From the NCBI RefSeq assembly GCF_009834225.1, contig NZ_CP047176.1:806001-870000 (forward strand): a stretch of 64,000 bases of DNA. The letters are read 5' to 3'. Position 1 is the first letter of the stretch, and each line of letters begins with the position of its first letter. The DNA comes from Rathayibacter sp. VKM Ac-2759 (GTDB lineage: Bacteria > Actinomycetota > Actinomycetes > Actinomycetales > Microbacteriaceae). The position numbers were made by a program, and so were the translations under genes. Below the pieces are notes generated by a model that made no database searches, was not told where the DNA came from, and saw only the letters and a program-made list of their open reading frames with translations. Of the stretch, positions 35,972-43,851 are shown piece after piece.

Positions 35972-36346
35972 ATGGACCTCGTCTCGATCCGCATCATCAC
36001 CCTCGACGTCGATCGGCTCGCCCGCTTCTACGAGACCGTGACGGGGGTGGTCGCCGCGCGGCCCTCGCCCGTCTTCGCCGAACTGCGCACGGCCGCCGGG
36101 ACCCTCGCGATCGCGAGCCCGGCGACCGTCGCGATGCTCGGCGACCGGGCCCCGTCACCGGGCCGCAACGACTCGATCATCGTCGAGTTCCTCGTCGCGG
36201 ACGTCGACGCGGAGTTCGCCCGGTTGCGGGACGAGCTCGAGGACGTCGTGCTCGAGCCGACGACGATGCCGTGGGGCAACCGGTCGACCCTGTTCCGCGA
36301 CCCCGACGGCACCCTCGTGAACCTCTTCTCCCGCGCGCCGCTCTGA
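35972..36346 (+). CDS. VOC-family (glyoxalase/dioxygenase fold) protein
   Basis: 124 residues with the paired beta-alpha-beta-beta-beta modules of the vicinal oxygen chelate superfamily: ITLDVDRLARFYETVTG at the start and MPWGNRSTLFRDPDGTLVNLF at the end. The final Glu metal ligand typical of glyoxalase I is replaced by Asn/Leu here, so catalytic activity of that type is doubtful; a binding or resistance role is possible. ATG at 35972 with GAAGGA upstream. Probably controlled by the adjacent YafY regulator. Confidence 0.85.
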   Translation: MDLVSIRIITLDVDRLARFYETVTGVVAARPSPVFAELRTAAGTLAIASPATVAMLGDRAPSPGRNDSIIVEFLVADVDAEFARLRDELEDVVLEPTTMPWGNRSTLFRDPDGTLVNLFSRAPL

Positions 36347-36395
36347 CCACCCCGCCGCCCGGGGGGACTCCGAGTCGGTTCCCTCGGTGCAGCGG

Positions 36396-36429
36396 GGTCT
36401 CGATACGCCCCTGCGGGGCTACTCGACCA
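36396..36429. repeat. REP-like palindromic element
   Basis: The motif GGTCTCGATACGCCCC - TGC - GGGGCTACTCGACCA forms a hairpin (core GCCCC/GGGGC at 36407-36411 and 36415-36419, outer TCGA/TCGA). From memory, very similar dispersed elements are abundant between genes of Microbacteriaceae and related actinomycetes. Only one copy is in this window. Confidence 0.55.
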
Positions 36430-36594
36430 GCAGGTGGGCGGCAGCAGGCGGGGGTGGCGGGGCAGCGCGCAGCAGACGGCGGCTCGGCCCTCTGTGCACC
36501 CGCTTCGGCCTCCCTCGCGTCCTGACGGTGCCGGCGCAGCCGCACAGCCCCCGAAGGCGAGTGCGACGACCAGCCGCTCCCTGAAAGGCGTCCG

Positions 36595-36700
36595 GTGGAG
36601 AACGCGTGCGAGCGTTCTCCACGAGCCGTGCGCAACACGCCCTGCGGGAAGCGACCACCCCTGGGAGCCGACCGCGGCGGAGCGAGCGCTACGCGCTCGC
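36595..36700. repeat. Additional hairpins in the VOC / OmpR gap
   Basis: The 367-base gap 36347-36713 has no credible gene. Besides the REP-like element it holds a perfect 11-base stem (36595-36605 / 36612-36622, loop GTGCGA) and a perfect 8-base stem GCGAGCGC/GCGCTCGC (36682-36689 / 36693-36700, loop TAC). The latter is close to the stop at 36714 and could terminate the minus-strand gene. Confidence 0.5.
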
Positions 36701-36713
36701 GCAGCAATCCCAC

Positions 36714-37421
36714 TCAGAACAGGTCGGGCGACGGCGTCGACGCGTAGCGGATGGCGACGTCGGCGTGGCGGTCGAAGCGGTAGCCGACTCCGCGGACGGT
36801 GCGGACGATGTCCTCGTAGCGGCCGAGCTTGGCGCGGAGGCGGCGGACGTGGACGTCGATGGTGCGCTCGTTGGGGGCGTCGTCGTCGGCCGCGCCCCAG
36901 AGCGAGGCGATCAGCTCGGCGCGGTCGATCGTGCGGCCCTCGCGCAGGACGAGGTACTGCAGCAGCTCGAACTCCTTGTAGGTGAGCGCGGTCGTCTCGT
37001 CGTCGAGGATGACGCGCTTGCGGGAGATGTCGATGACGACTCCTCCGGGGGCGCGGTCGAGGTCGGGCTCGGCGTCGGCGCGGCGGCGGGCGACGGCGGC
37101 CGGGTCCTGCAGGGCGAGGCGGACGACGTCGACGTCGCGCCCGCCGGCACCCTGCGGGGCGAGGGCGACGGAGGCGTAGGTCTCGGCGTCGGGGGCGAGC
37201 TGGGCGGTGACGCGCTTGAGCTCCTCGACGAGGCGGCCGAGGTCGACTCCGGCGGCGCGGGCCTTGGCCTCGTCGATGCCGACGTAGAGGGCGAAGCCGC
37301 GGGCCTCGGTGCCCTGGGGCACGGCGCGCAGGCGCGGGGGAGTGGGGACGCTCTCGGGAGCGGCCTGGAGGCGGGGGGTCTCGACGGCGGGGGCGGCGAT
37401 GCGGGCGTGGAGGAGGGTCAT
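36714..37421 (-). CDS. Orphan OmpR/PhoB-type winged-helix DNA-binding protein
   Basis: 235 residues from the ATG at 37421 (AAGGA six bases upstream). Residues about 140-230 are a Trans_Reg_C winged helix: LTYKEFELLQYLVLREGRTIDRAELI, ERTIDVHVRRLRAKLG and the RTVRGVGYRF ending (blocks quoted separately, all classical for OmpR/PhoB). The N-terminal 130 residues are not a receiver domain: no phospho-acceptor Asp pocket is seen, only an Ala/Pro-rich head and a small alpha/beta segment of unknown kind. It is therefore an atypical, probably phosphorylation-independent regulator. It is preceded by the small Cys/Met-rich ORF and tandem hairpins at 37563-37738. Confidence 0.85.
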   Translation of the reverse strand: MTLLHARIAAPAVETPRLQAAPESVPTPPRLRAVPQGTEARGFALYVGIDEAKARAAGVDLGRLVEELKRVTAQLAPDAETYASVALAPQGAGGRDVDVVRLALQDPAAVARRRADAEPDLDRAPGGVVIDISRKRVILDDETTALTYKEFELLQYLVLREGRTIDRAELIASLWGAADDDAPNERTIDVHVRRLRAKLGRYEDIVRTVRGVGYRFDRHADVAIRYASTPSPDLF

Positions 37422-37560
37422 GACGAATCCTTGGGGGTGTTCGGATCCGGGACGGGTGTCCGGGGAGCGGATCCGGGTGTGCGCGTGAGCGCCGTCCGCG
37501 CGAGGCGGCCGGCAGGGACGGATGGCGGGCATCCGAGGGATCCCTCGCGCCTGCGACGCC

Positions 37561-37597
37561 GGCCGATCGAGGAGATCGGCCCGATCAGGAGGATCGG
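37561..37597 (-). promoter_or_regulatory. Tandem mutually exclusive hairpins (candidate attenuator)
   Basis: On the transcribed (minus) strand four segments occur in order: CCGATC, GATCGG, CCGATC, GATCGG. Segments 1+2 (37597-37581, loop CTCCT) and 3+4 (37579-37563, extended to 8 pairs at 37581-37561, loop TCCTC) each form a hairpin. Segments 2+3 can pair instead. The block begins 39 bases after the stop of the small ORF and lies 140 bases before the regulator's ATG. Both loops are complementary to Shine-Dalgarno sequences. Confidence 0.5.
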
Positions 37598-37636
37598 TGG
37601 GCGGAGGCTGTGCGGGGATCCGGCGAGGTCAGTGCC

Positions 37637-37738
37637 TCAAGCACACATTCGACAACACATGACGAGGCCCCCGGCCATCATCATGTCGGCATTCCCGGAG
37701 GCCTCGAAGGAGGTCAGGGCGTGCGCGTTGTCAGTCAT
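37637..37738 (-). CDS. Leaderless Met/Cys-rich small ORF (33 aa), candidate leader peptide
   Basis: ATG at 37738, TGA at 37637. The peptide has six Met and three Cys; it contains the tract DMMMAGG and ends VMCCRMCA. No ribosome-binding site exists, but a promoter with -35 TTGACG (37775-37770), an 18-base spacer and -10 TTTACT (37751-37746) places transcription start on or next to the ATG, so the mRNA should be leaderless. It lies 215 bases upstream of the orphan OmpR-type gene on the same strand with tandem hairpins between. The arrangement resembles the leaderless cysteine-rich sORF attenuators described in mycobacteria. It could instead be a small metal-binding protein. Confidence 0.5.
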   Translation of the reverse strand: MTDNAHALTSFEASGNADMMMAGGLVMCCRMCA

Positions 37739-37802
37739 GACGAGAAGTAAAGCGGACGATGACGCCGTGCGTCAACAGATTTCCGCGGGTCGAGGACAAT
37801 GC

Positions 37803-37840
37803 GCGGGCGGGCGGCCCCGGGAGTGGGGGCACCCGCCCGC
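37803..37840 (-). terminator. Probable upp terminator
   Basis: GC-rich inverted repeat GCGGGCGGG ... CCCGCCCGC directly after the upp stop (37846) on the minus strand. Confidence 0.5.
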
Positions 37841-37845
37841 ACCGG

Positions 37846-38481
37846 TCAGCCGGCCAGGCCGTAGAGGCGGTCGCCCGCGTCGCCGAGCCCGGGGACGATG
37901 TAGCCCAGCTCGTTGAGGCGCTCGTCGAGCGCGCCGAGGACGATGGTCACGTCGCGGTCGCCGAAGGCCTTCTCGACGGCGGCGAGCCCCTCGGGGGCGG
38001 CCAGGAGGCACACGGCGGTGACGTCGACGGCGCCGCGGTCGAAGAGGAACTGGATGGCCGCGATGAGCGAGCCTCCGGTCGCCAGCATCGGGTCGAGCAC
38101 GAAGCACTGGCGGTTCGAGAGGTCCTCGGGGAGGCGCTCGGCGTACGTGGTCGGCTCGAGGGTCTCCTCGTTGCGGGCCATGCCGAGGAAGCCGACCTCG
38201 GCGGTCGGGATCAGCTTCACCATGCCCTCGAGCATCCCCAGCCCCGCGCGGAGGATGGGGACCACCAGCGGCTGCGGGTCGCTCAGCGCGAGGCCCGTGG
38301 TCGTCGTGACCGGCGTCTCGATGGTGACCGTGCGGGTGCGGACGCCGCGGGTCGCCTCGTAGGCGAGCAGGGTCATCAGCTCCTCGGCCAGCTGCCGGAA
38401 GGTGGGGGAGGGGGTGCGCTTGTCGCGCAGCACGGTGAGCTTGTGCGTGATCAGCGGGTGGTCGGCTACGTGGACGCGCAT
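37846..38481 (-). CDS. upp: Uracil phosphoribosyltransferase
   Basis: 211 residues; salvages uracil to UMP using PRPP. The PRPP loop is DPMLATGGS (130-138), the uracil/GTP region is PILRAGLGM (75-83) and the C-terminal [12 protein letters not shown] contacts uracil. Full family length. The ATG at 38481 is six bases downstream of TAGATT (38493-38488), so the mRNA is probably leaderless. It is divergent from tadA with only 53 bases between, a common actinobacterial neighbourhood. Confidence 0.95.
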   Translation of the reverse strand: MRVHVADHPLITHKLTVLRDKRTPSPTFRQLAEELMTLLAYEATRGVRTRTVTIETPVTTTTGLALSDPQPLVVPILRAGLGMLEGMVKLIPTAEVGFLGMARNEETLEPTTYAERLPEDLSNRQCFVLDPMLATGGSLIAAIQFLFDRGAVDVTAVCLLAAPEGLAAVEKAFGDRDVTIVLGALDERLNELGYIVPGLGDAGDRLYGLAG

Positions 38482-38534
38482 AAGCTCAATCTACTTGGCG
38501 GCCGTGGGCCGCCGGAGCCGGGAGGAGTGGCGCG

Positions 38535-39011
38535 ATGCGCGAGAGCGACCTGCGCCCGCCCGCCGGCTCGGACGTCTGGATGGCGCTGGCACTCGAGGAG
38601 GCGCGGCGCGCCTCCGGGTGGGGCGACGTGCCGGTCGGCGCGGTGGTGGTCGACGCCGACGGGGTCGTGATCGGACGCGGGCGCAACGAGAAGGAGCTGC
38701 GGACGGACCCGACCGCGCACGCCGAGGTCGTCGCCCTCCGCGAGGCCGCGGCCGCCCGCCGCGACTGGCAGCTGGCCGGCTGCACGCTCGTCGTCACGCT
38801 CGAGCCGTGCGCGATGTGCGCGGGCGCGATCCTCGCCTCCCGGATCGAGCGCGTCGTCTTCGGGGCGTGGGACGAGAAGGCCGGGGCGGCGGGATCGCTG
38901 CACGACCTCCTCCGCGACCGCCGGCACAACCACGTGGTCGAGGTGTACCCGGGGGTGCGCGCCGCCGAGAGCACGCGGCTGCTCGTCGACTTCTTCGCGG
39001 CCCGGCGCTGA
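38535..39011 (+). CDS. tadA: tRNA adenosine(34) deaminase
   Basis: 158-residue cytidine-deaminase-fold enzyme converting A34 of tRNA-Arg(ACG) to inosine. Zinc ligands and catalytic Glu: HAE (His62, Glu64) and PCAMC (Cys92, Cys95). FGAWDEKAGAAGSL after the active site is typical of TadA rather than guanine deaminase. ATG at 38535 with GGGAGGAG upstream. Converges with the amidotransferase gene five bases away; both stops lie in GCTGA/TCAGC arms. Confidence 0.92.
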   Translation: MRESDLRPPAGSDVWMALALEEARRASGWGDVPVGAVVVDADGVVIGRGRNEKELRTDPTAHAEVVALREAAAARRDWQLAGCTLVVTLEPCAMCAGAILASRIERVVFGAWDEKAGAAGSLHDLLRDRRHNHVVEVYPGVRAAESTRLLVDFFAARR

Positions 39012-39015
39012 GCGG

Positions 39016-39708
39016 TCAGCTCCCGGTGGCCAGCCATTCGGCGAGCGCGAGCCCGGTCGCCTCGCGCATCGCGGCGAAGCGCCCGGCCTGCACGTCGTCG
39101 TCGAGGGTGTCCGCCCGGTAGCCGGCCTCGGCGGCGTAGTCGGCGTCGCCCTCGAGCCAGCGGCCGGCCATCGCCCCCGTGAGCTCGGGATGGAACTGCA
39201 CGCCGAGCAGCCAGTCGTCGATGCCGAAGGCCTCGACCGCGTACGCGTCGGAGGTGGCGAGCAGGGTCGCGCCCCGCGGCAGGTCGAAGGTGTCGCCGTG
39301 CCACTGCATCACCGGCACGCCCGCGAAGTGGCGCAGCGGCGATCGCAGGCCCGCCTCCGTCGGCTCGATCGTGCGGAAGCCGACCTCGCGGGTCGGTCCC
39401 GCGTAGACGCGCTCGCCGCGCGCCGCGGCGATCAGCTGAGCGCCGAAGCAGACCCCGAGGGTGGGCAGTCGGAGGTGCAGCCGGTCCTGCAGCAGGGCGA
39501 TCTCGGGGGTGATGAAGGGGTGGTGCACGGTCTCGTAGACGCCGGCGCTCGAGCCGAGCGTGACGACGAGGTCGGGGTCGACGATGTCGACGGAGCCGAG
39601 ATCCGTGCCGGCCACCGCCTCCACCTCGAAGCCCAGCTCCCGGAGGATCGAGTCGAGGACGCCGAGACCGGCGCCCCGCTCGTTGACGATCGCGAGTGCG
39701 CGCCGCAC
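39016..39708 (-). CDS. Class I glutamine amidotransferase-like protein
   Basis: 230 residues from the GTG at 39708. Catalytic triad of the GATase1 fold: Cys87 (LGVCFGAQ), His173 and Glu175 (VQFHPEL). It stands alone without a synthase domain, as in the GuaA-like amidotransferases of unknown substrate. The GTG start lies one base after the TGA of the cation-efflux gene (TGACGTG), so the two are in one operon. Nothing links it clearly to GMP synthesis. Confidence 0.82.
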   Translation of the reverse strand: MRRALAIVNERGAGLGVLDSILRELGFEVEAVAGTDLGSVDIVDPDLVVTLGSSAGVYETVHHPFITPEIALLQDRLHLRLPTLGVCFGAQLIAAARGERVYAGPTREVGFRTIEPTEAGLRSPLRHFAGVPVMQWHGDTFDLPRGATLLATSDAYAVEAFGIDDWLLGVQFHPELTGAMAGRWLEGDADYAAEAGYRADTLDDDVQAGRFAAMREATGLALAEWLATGS

Positions 39709-39709
39709 G

Positions 39710-40648
39710 TCAGCCGGCGCTCTCGGACTCGGGGCGGACGGCGTGGTCGACGTCGGGTTCGAGGTAGATGACGCGAGCGGCGGGCACGGCGTCGCGGATC
39801 CGCTGCTCGGTCGCATCGATGCCCGCGGCGAGCTCCCCGACGGTCTCGGCGGCCGGGAAGGCGAGCTTCGCCGCGACGAGGATCTCGTCGGGGCCGAGGT
39901 AGAGGGTCTTCATGTGGATGATGCGCTCGACGTCGTCGCCCGCCTCGATCGCCGAGCGGATCGACGCCGTGTCGCCCGGGGTGGCGCCCTCGCCGACCAG
40001 GAGGCTCTTGGTCTCGACGCCGAGGACGATCGCGACGACGATCAGGAGCGTGCCGATCATGATCGTGCCGATCGCGTCGAAGACCGAGTCGCCCGTGATC
40101 ACCGACAGGACGACTCCGAGGAACGCGAAGGTCAGGCCGGTCAGCGCCGCGACGTCCTCGAGCAGCACGACGGGCAGCTCCGGCGCCTTCGCCCGGCGGA
40201 TGAACTGCGGCCACGACTGCGCGCCCCGCGCGGGGTTCGACTCCTTCACCGCGGTGCGCAGCGAGTAGCTCTCGAGCCCGATCGAGACCAGGAGCACCAC
40301 GATCGGCAGCCAGACGTTCTCGAGCTCGTGCGGGTTCGTGATCTTGTCGATGCCCTCGTAGAGCGAGAAGACGCCTCCGACCGAGAACAGGATGATCGCG
40401 ACGACGAAGGCGTAGACGTACCTCTCGCGGCCGTAGCCGAAGGGGTGCTCCTCGTCGGCCGATCTGCGCGACTTGCGGCCGCCGAGCAGCAGGAGCAGCT
40501 GGTTGCCGGAGTCGGCGAGCGAGTGCACGCCCTCGGCGAGCATCGAGGCCGACCCCGAGAAGAACCAGGCGACGAGCTTCGTCAGCGCGATGCCGAGATT
40601 CGCGGACAGCGCCGCGATGATGGCCCTGCTTCCTCCGGATGCGCTCAC
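39710..40648 (-). CDS. Cation diffusion facilitator family transporter
   Basis: 312 residues from the GTG at 40648, which has GAGGAG five bases upstream; the ATG further up lacks one. Six membrane helices. The helix II metal-site motif is EGVHSLADSGNQ (HxxxD), and the helix V counterpart is LLEDVAALTG (ExxxD, replacing the usual HxxxD). CDF proteins export Zn, Mn, Fe or Co with proton exchange; the changed helix V motif fits a subgroup that prefers metals other than Zn, but specificity is uncertain. Cytoplasmic C-terminal domain at about 210-300. Followed by the amidotransferase gene. Confidence 0.87.
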   Translation of the reverse strand: MSASGGSRAIIAALSANLGIALTKLVAWFFSGSASMLAEGVHSLADSGNQLLLLLGGRKSRRSADEEHPFGYGRERYVYAFVVAIILFSVGGVFSLYEGIDKITNPHELENVWLPIVVLLVSIGLESYSLRTAVKESNPARGAQSWPQFIRRAKAPELPVVLLEDVAALTGLTFAFLGVVLSVITGDSVFDAIGTIMIGTLLIVVAIVLGVETKSLLVGEGATPGDTASIRSAIEAGDDVERIIHMKTLYLGPDEILVAAKLAFPAAETVGELAAGIDATEQRIRDAVPAARVIYLEPDVDHAVRPESESAG

Positions 40649-40752
40649 GTGGTCTCCTCGAGGATCCGAATGCGGGTGGGGCGGTCGGGCCATCCTAGGG
40701 AGTCCGGTGTCACGAGGCCGACCCTCTTGCGCCCGGTTCGTAGGATGAGCGG

Positions 40753-41598
40753 ATGACCGACGCTCCCGTCCAGCTCCCGTCCATCGCCGTCCTGGGCCTC
40801 GGCTCGATGGGGGGTGCGATCCTCTCGGGGCTCCTCGCGCCGGGTGTGCAGGTCGAGGGCGGCGTGCGCGTGACCAACCGCGAGCCGGCGAAGGCGGCCC
40901 TCTGGCACGACCACCCGATCGTCACGGCGTTCGCGACCGCCGACGATCCGGAGGCGAACCGCCGCGCGGTCGAGGGCGCCGCGGTCGTGCTCGTGGCCGT
41001 GAAGCCGCACATGGTGCCGGCCCTGCTCGACGAGATCGCCGGGGCTCTCGCTCCGGGCGCCGTCGTGGTGAGCGTGGCCGCCGGAGTGACCGTCGAGACG
41101 TTCGAGCGGCACCTGCCGGAGCAGGTCGCCGTGCTGCGGTCGATGCCCAACACCCCGGCCGTCGTCGGCCGCGCCGTCACCGGTCTCAGCGCGGGCACCC
41201 GCTCGAGCGGGGAGGACCTCGCGCTGGTCCGCCGCCTCTTCGAGACGGTGGGCGAGGTGGTCGAGGTGCCGGAGTCGCAGCTCGACGCGCTCTCGACGAT
41301 CTCGGGCTCGGGGCCCGCCTACGTGTTCCTGCTGATCGAGCAGCTGACGCGGGCCGCGATCGCCAAGGGCTTCACGCCCGAGCAGGCGGCGACCATGGTG
41401 AACGGCACGTTCCTCGGAGCCGCCGAGCTGCTCGTCGACTCGGGGGAGGACCCCGCCGAGCTGCGCCGCCGCGTGACGAGCCCGAACGGCACCACCGAGC
41501 GCGCGATCGCCGTGCTGCAGGAGGCGGAGCTCGACTCCCTCTTCACCCGCGCGACCGACGCGGCGCTGGCCCGCGCCCGCGAGCTCGCCGCCTCCTGA
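40753..41598 (+). CDS. proC: Pyrroline-5-carboxylate reductase
   Basis: 281 residues; last step of proline synthesis, NAD(P)H-dependent. Rossmann start VLGLGSMGGAIL (about 14-25), RSMPNTPAVVG (about 128-138) and the C-terminal dimer signature ISGSGPAYVF..IEQLTRAAI (blocks quoted apart). Full length. The ATG at 40753 lies six bases after TAGGAT (40741-40746), so it is probably leaderless. Converges with ktrA; the two stop codons fall in the arms of an inverted repeat. Confidence 0.95.
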   Translation: MTDAPVQLPSIAVLGLGSMGGAILSGLLAPGVQVEGGVRVTNREPAKAALWHDHPIVTAFATADDPEANRRAVEGAAVVLVAVKPHMVPALLDEIAGALAPGAVVVSVAAGVTVETFERHLPEQVAVLRSMPNTPAVVGRAVTGLSAGTRSSGEDLALVRRLFETVGEVVEVPESQLDALSTISGSGPAYVFLLIEQLTRAAIAKGFTPEQAATMVNGTFLGAAELLVDSGEDPAELRRRVTSPNGTTERAIAVLQEAELDSLFTRATDAALARARELAAS

Positions 41599-41614
41599 CG
41601 CCGCGACTCAGGAG
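41592..41614. terminator. Short bidirectional terminator proC/ktrA
   Basis: Arms CTCCTGA (41592-41598) and TCAGGAG (41608-41614). The proC stop TGA and the reverse-strand ktrA stop are the ends of the two arms. Confidence 0.45.
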
Positions 41615-42279
41615 CCGAGGGCCGCGAAGCGCTCGATGTCGCTGGGGGTGCCGCTGACCACGATCAGGTCGTGGTTCGAGACCACGGTCTGCTCGGTGGC
41701 GTAGGTGAACGGCTTGCCGGGGCTCTTCACGCCGACGACGGTGACCCGGTGCTTGCGGCGCACCCCCGACTCGGTGAGGGTGAGGCCGCGGATCGGCTTC
41801 GGCGGGTACATCTTGGCGAGCACGAAGTCGTCGTCGAACTCGATGAAGTCGAGCATGCGGCCCGAGACGAGGTGCGCGACGCGCTCGCCGGCCTCGGCCT
41901 CGGGGTAGATGACGTGGTTCGCGCCGATCCGCTCGAGGATCTTGCCGTGCGAGCGCGAGATCGCCTTGGCCCAGATCTGCGGGATCTTGAGGTCGACGAG
42001 GTTCGCGGTGATGAGCACCGACGCCTCGATCGAGGAGCCGACCGCGACCACGGCGACCTGGAAGTCCTGCGCGCCGATCTGCGCGAGGGCGTCGAGCGAG
42101 CGGGCATCGGCCTGGACGGCGTGGGTGACCCGCTCCGACCACTTCTGCACGAGGCCCGCGTCGGCGTCGACGGCGAGCACCTCGCGATCGAGCCGGTCGA
42201 GCTGGCCGGCGGTGGCGGCGCCGAAGCGCCCCAGGCCGATGACCAGGACCGGAGCGTCGTACCTGATGCGGTCAACCAA
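41608..42279 (-). CDS. ktrA: Potassium uptake regulatory protein KtrA (TrkA N/C)
   Basis: 223 residues: an RCK domain with the nucleotide loop VIGLGRFG (13-20) and Asp at the end of beta2 (AVDADA), followed by a TrkA_C domain (about 140-220). It forms the cytoplasmic gating ring of the KtrAB channel and binds ATP/ADP or NAD. Start is TTG at 42279, inside the end of ktrB (TTGGTTGA, eight shared bases), with GAGAGG upstream inside ktrB. The overlap couples the two subunits. Confidence 0.92.
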   Translation of the reverse strand: MVDRIRYDAPVLVIGLGRFGAATAGQLDRLDREVLAVDADAGLVQKWSERVTHAVQADARSLDALAQIGAQDFQVAVVAVGSSIEASVLITANLVDLKIPQIWAKAISRSHGKILERIGANHVIYPEAEAGERVAHLVSGRMLDFIEFDDDFVLAKMYPPKPIRGLTLTESGVRRKHRVTVVGVKSPGKPFTYATEQTVVSNHDLIVVSGTPSDIERFAALGS

Positions 42280-43726
42280 CGATGGGCCTCTCTTCGGGTC
42301 GTCTGAACAGCTGGCGGCGCTGGCTGGCGGCGAGCGCGGCGGCGAGTGTCACGGTACCAACGCGGCCCATGAACATCGTCAGGGCCAGCACGTAGACGCC
42401 GGAGGGGGGCAGCTCGGCGGTGAGGCCCGTCGACAGCCCGGAGGTGGCGAACGCCGAGATCACGTCGAACAGCACGTGGTCGAGGGAGGCCTTCGTGATC
42501 TGCAGGATGATCACCGACGAGACCGCGACGGTCGTCGCCCCCCACAGCACGACCGAGACGCCCAGGCGCAGCACGTCGTTCGGGATCCGCCGGCCGAACG
42601 CCTCCATGTCGTTGGTGCCGCGGGCCTCGGCGAACGCGGCCAGGAACAGGATCGCCAGCGTCGTGACCTTGATGCCGCCCGCGGTCGAGGCCGAGCCTCC
42701 GCCGATGAACATCAGCATGTCGGTGACGAGCAGGCTGGAGCCGTTCAGATCGGGGATGGTGATCGTCGAGAAGCCGCCCGACCGGGTCATCGTCGAGAGG
42801 AAGAACGACTGGAAGACCGTGTCGCCCGCGTCGAGCACCCCGAAGGTCTTCGGATTGTCGAACTCGAGCACGATGTAGAGCGCCGCCCCGGCGACCAGCA
42901 GGATCACCGAGGTGACGAGCGTGAGCTTGACGTGCACCGACCACTTGCGCGGGCGGCGCCAGCCCCGCGAGAAGGCGTAGATGACGGGGAAGCCGATCGA
43001 GCCGAGGAAGACGCCGATCATGAGGATCCCGAGGAACCAGTAGTCGTCCTCGAAGGGGGTGAGGCCCGCGGCGTTCGGCGCGAAGCCGGTGTTCGTGAAC
43101 GCCATCGCCGAGTAGTAGAAGGAGTGCCACACCGCCTCGCCGATCGGGATGCCGTCGATCAGCATCCGCGGGAACAGCAGGAGCGCGACGACGACCTCGA
43201 TCACGGCGGCGCTGACGGCCACGGTCGTGAGCAGCCCGCCGATCTCGCCGAGCCGCACGGCCTGGCCCTCGGCGACGGGGCCGGAGTGGATCCGCAGCGG
43301 ATTGGAGTCGCTCGCGACCATGAGCTTCGCGCGGAGGCCCAGCCGGCGCGACACCGCGAGCCCCATGATCGAGGCGAGGGTCAGCACGCCGAGAGCGCCG
43401 ATGTTCACGCCGATGAAGATGATCGAGTGCCCGAACGCCGACCAGTGGGTGGCCATGTCGACGGTCGCGAGACCGGTGACGCAGATCACCGACATCGCGG
43501 TGAAGAAGGCGTCGTGCAGAGGAGTGACGGTGCCGGTCGTGCTCGACACGGGCAGCGAGAACAGCAGCGTGAAGACGAGGATGAGCGCCGAGAAGATCAG
43601 GATCGCGAAGCGCGAGGGCGAGCGGCCGGCGAAGTCGTCGATCAGGTCGCGCGCCCGCTCGAAGCCCGACCAGGGCGAGACGGGCGAGACGCCCACGGGG
43701 CTGCGGAACTGCTGCCGAACCACCAC
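42272..43726 (-). CDS. ktrB: Potassium uptake membrane subunit KtrB (TrkH family)
   Basis: 484 residues from the GTG at 43726, six bases after GGAGG; an ATG at 43753 would add nine residues but has no such site. A four-repeat M1-P-M2 channel with selectivity-filter glycines in SVICVTGLAT, AFTNTGFAPN, MTRSGGFST and FATSGLSTG. The GGSASTAGGIKVTT segment corresponds to the intramembrane gating loop of the third repeat. Together with KtrA it imports K+ (probably Na+-dependent). Cytoplasmic N- and C-termini. Confidence 0.92.
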   Translation of the reverse strand: MVVRQQFRSPVGVSPVSPWSGFERARDLIDDFAGRSPSRFAILIFSALILVFTLLFSLPVSSTTGTVTPLHDAFFTAMSVICVTGLATVDMATHWSAFGHSIIFIGVNIGALGVLTLASIMGLAVSRRLGLRAKLMVASDSNPLRIHSGPVAEGQAVRLGEIGGLLTTVAVSAAVIEVVVALLLFPRMLIDGIPIGEAVWHSFYYSAMAFTNTGFAPNAAGLTPFEDDYWFLGILMIGVFLGSIGFPVIYAFSRGWRRPRKWSVHVKLTLVTSVILLVAGAALYIVLEFDNPKTFGVLDAGDTVFQSFFLSTMTRSGGFSTITIPDLNGSSLLVTDMLMFIGGGSASTAGGIKVTTLAILFLAAFAEARGTNDMEAFGRRIPNDVLRLGVSVVLWGATTVAVSSVIILQITKASLDHVLFDVISAFATSGLSTGLTAELPPSGVYVLALTMFMGRVGTVTLAAALAASQRRQLFRRPEERPIVG

Positions 43727-43851
43727 GGCGATCCTCCACTCGATCGCCGCCATGCTACCGGGCGCGCCCGGTCGCGCCGGGCATGCGCGGCTCGGCATAC
43801 GCGCAGGCGCCGCCCTGGTCGGCGGGGAGCGGCGCTGGCTACCCTGGGCGC

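Noticed and set aside
38486..39304. 272-codon minus-strand frame over tadA
   Set aside because: Arg-rich shadow; the sense strand encodes TadA with HAE and PCAMC intact.
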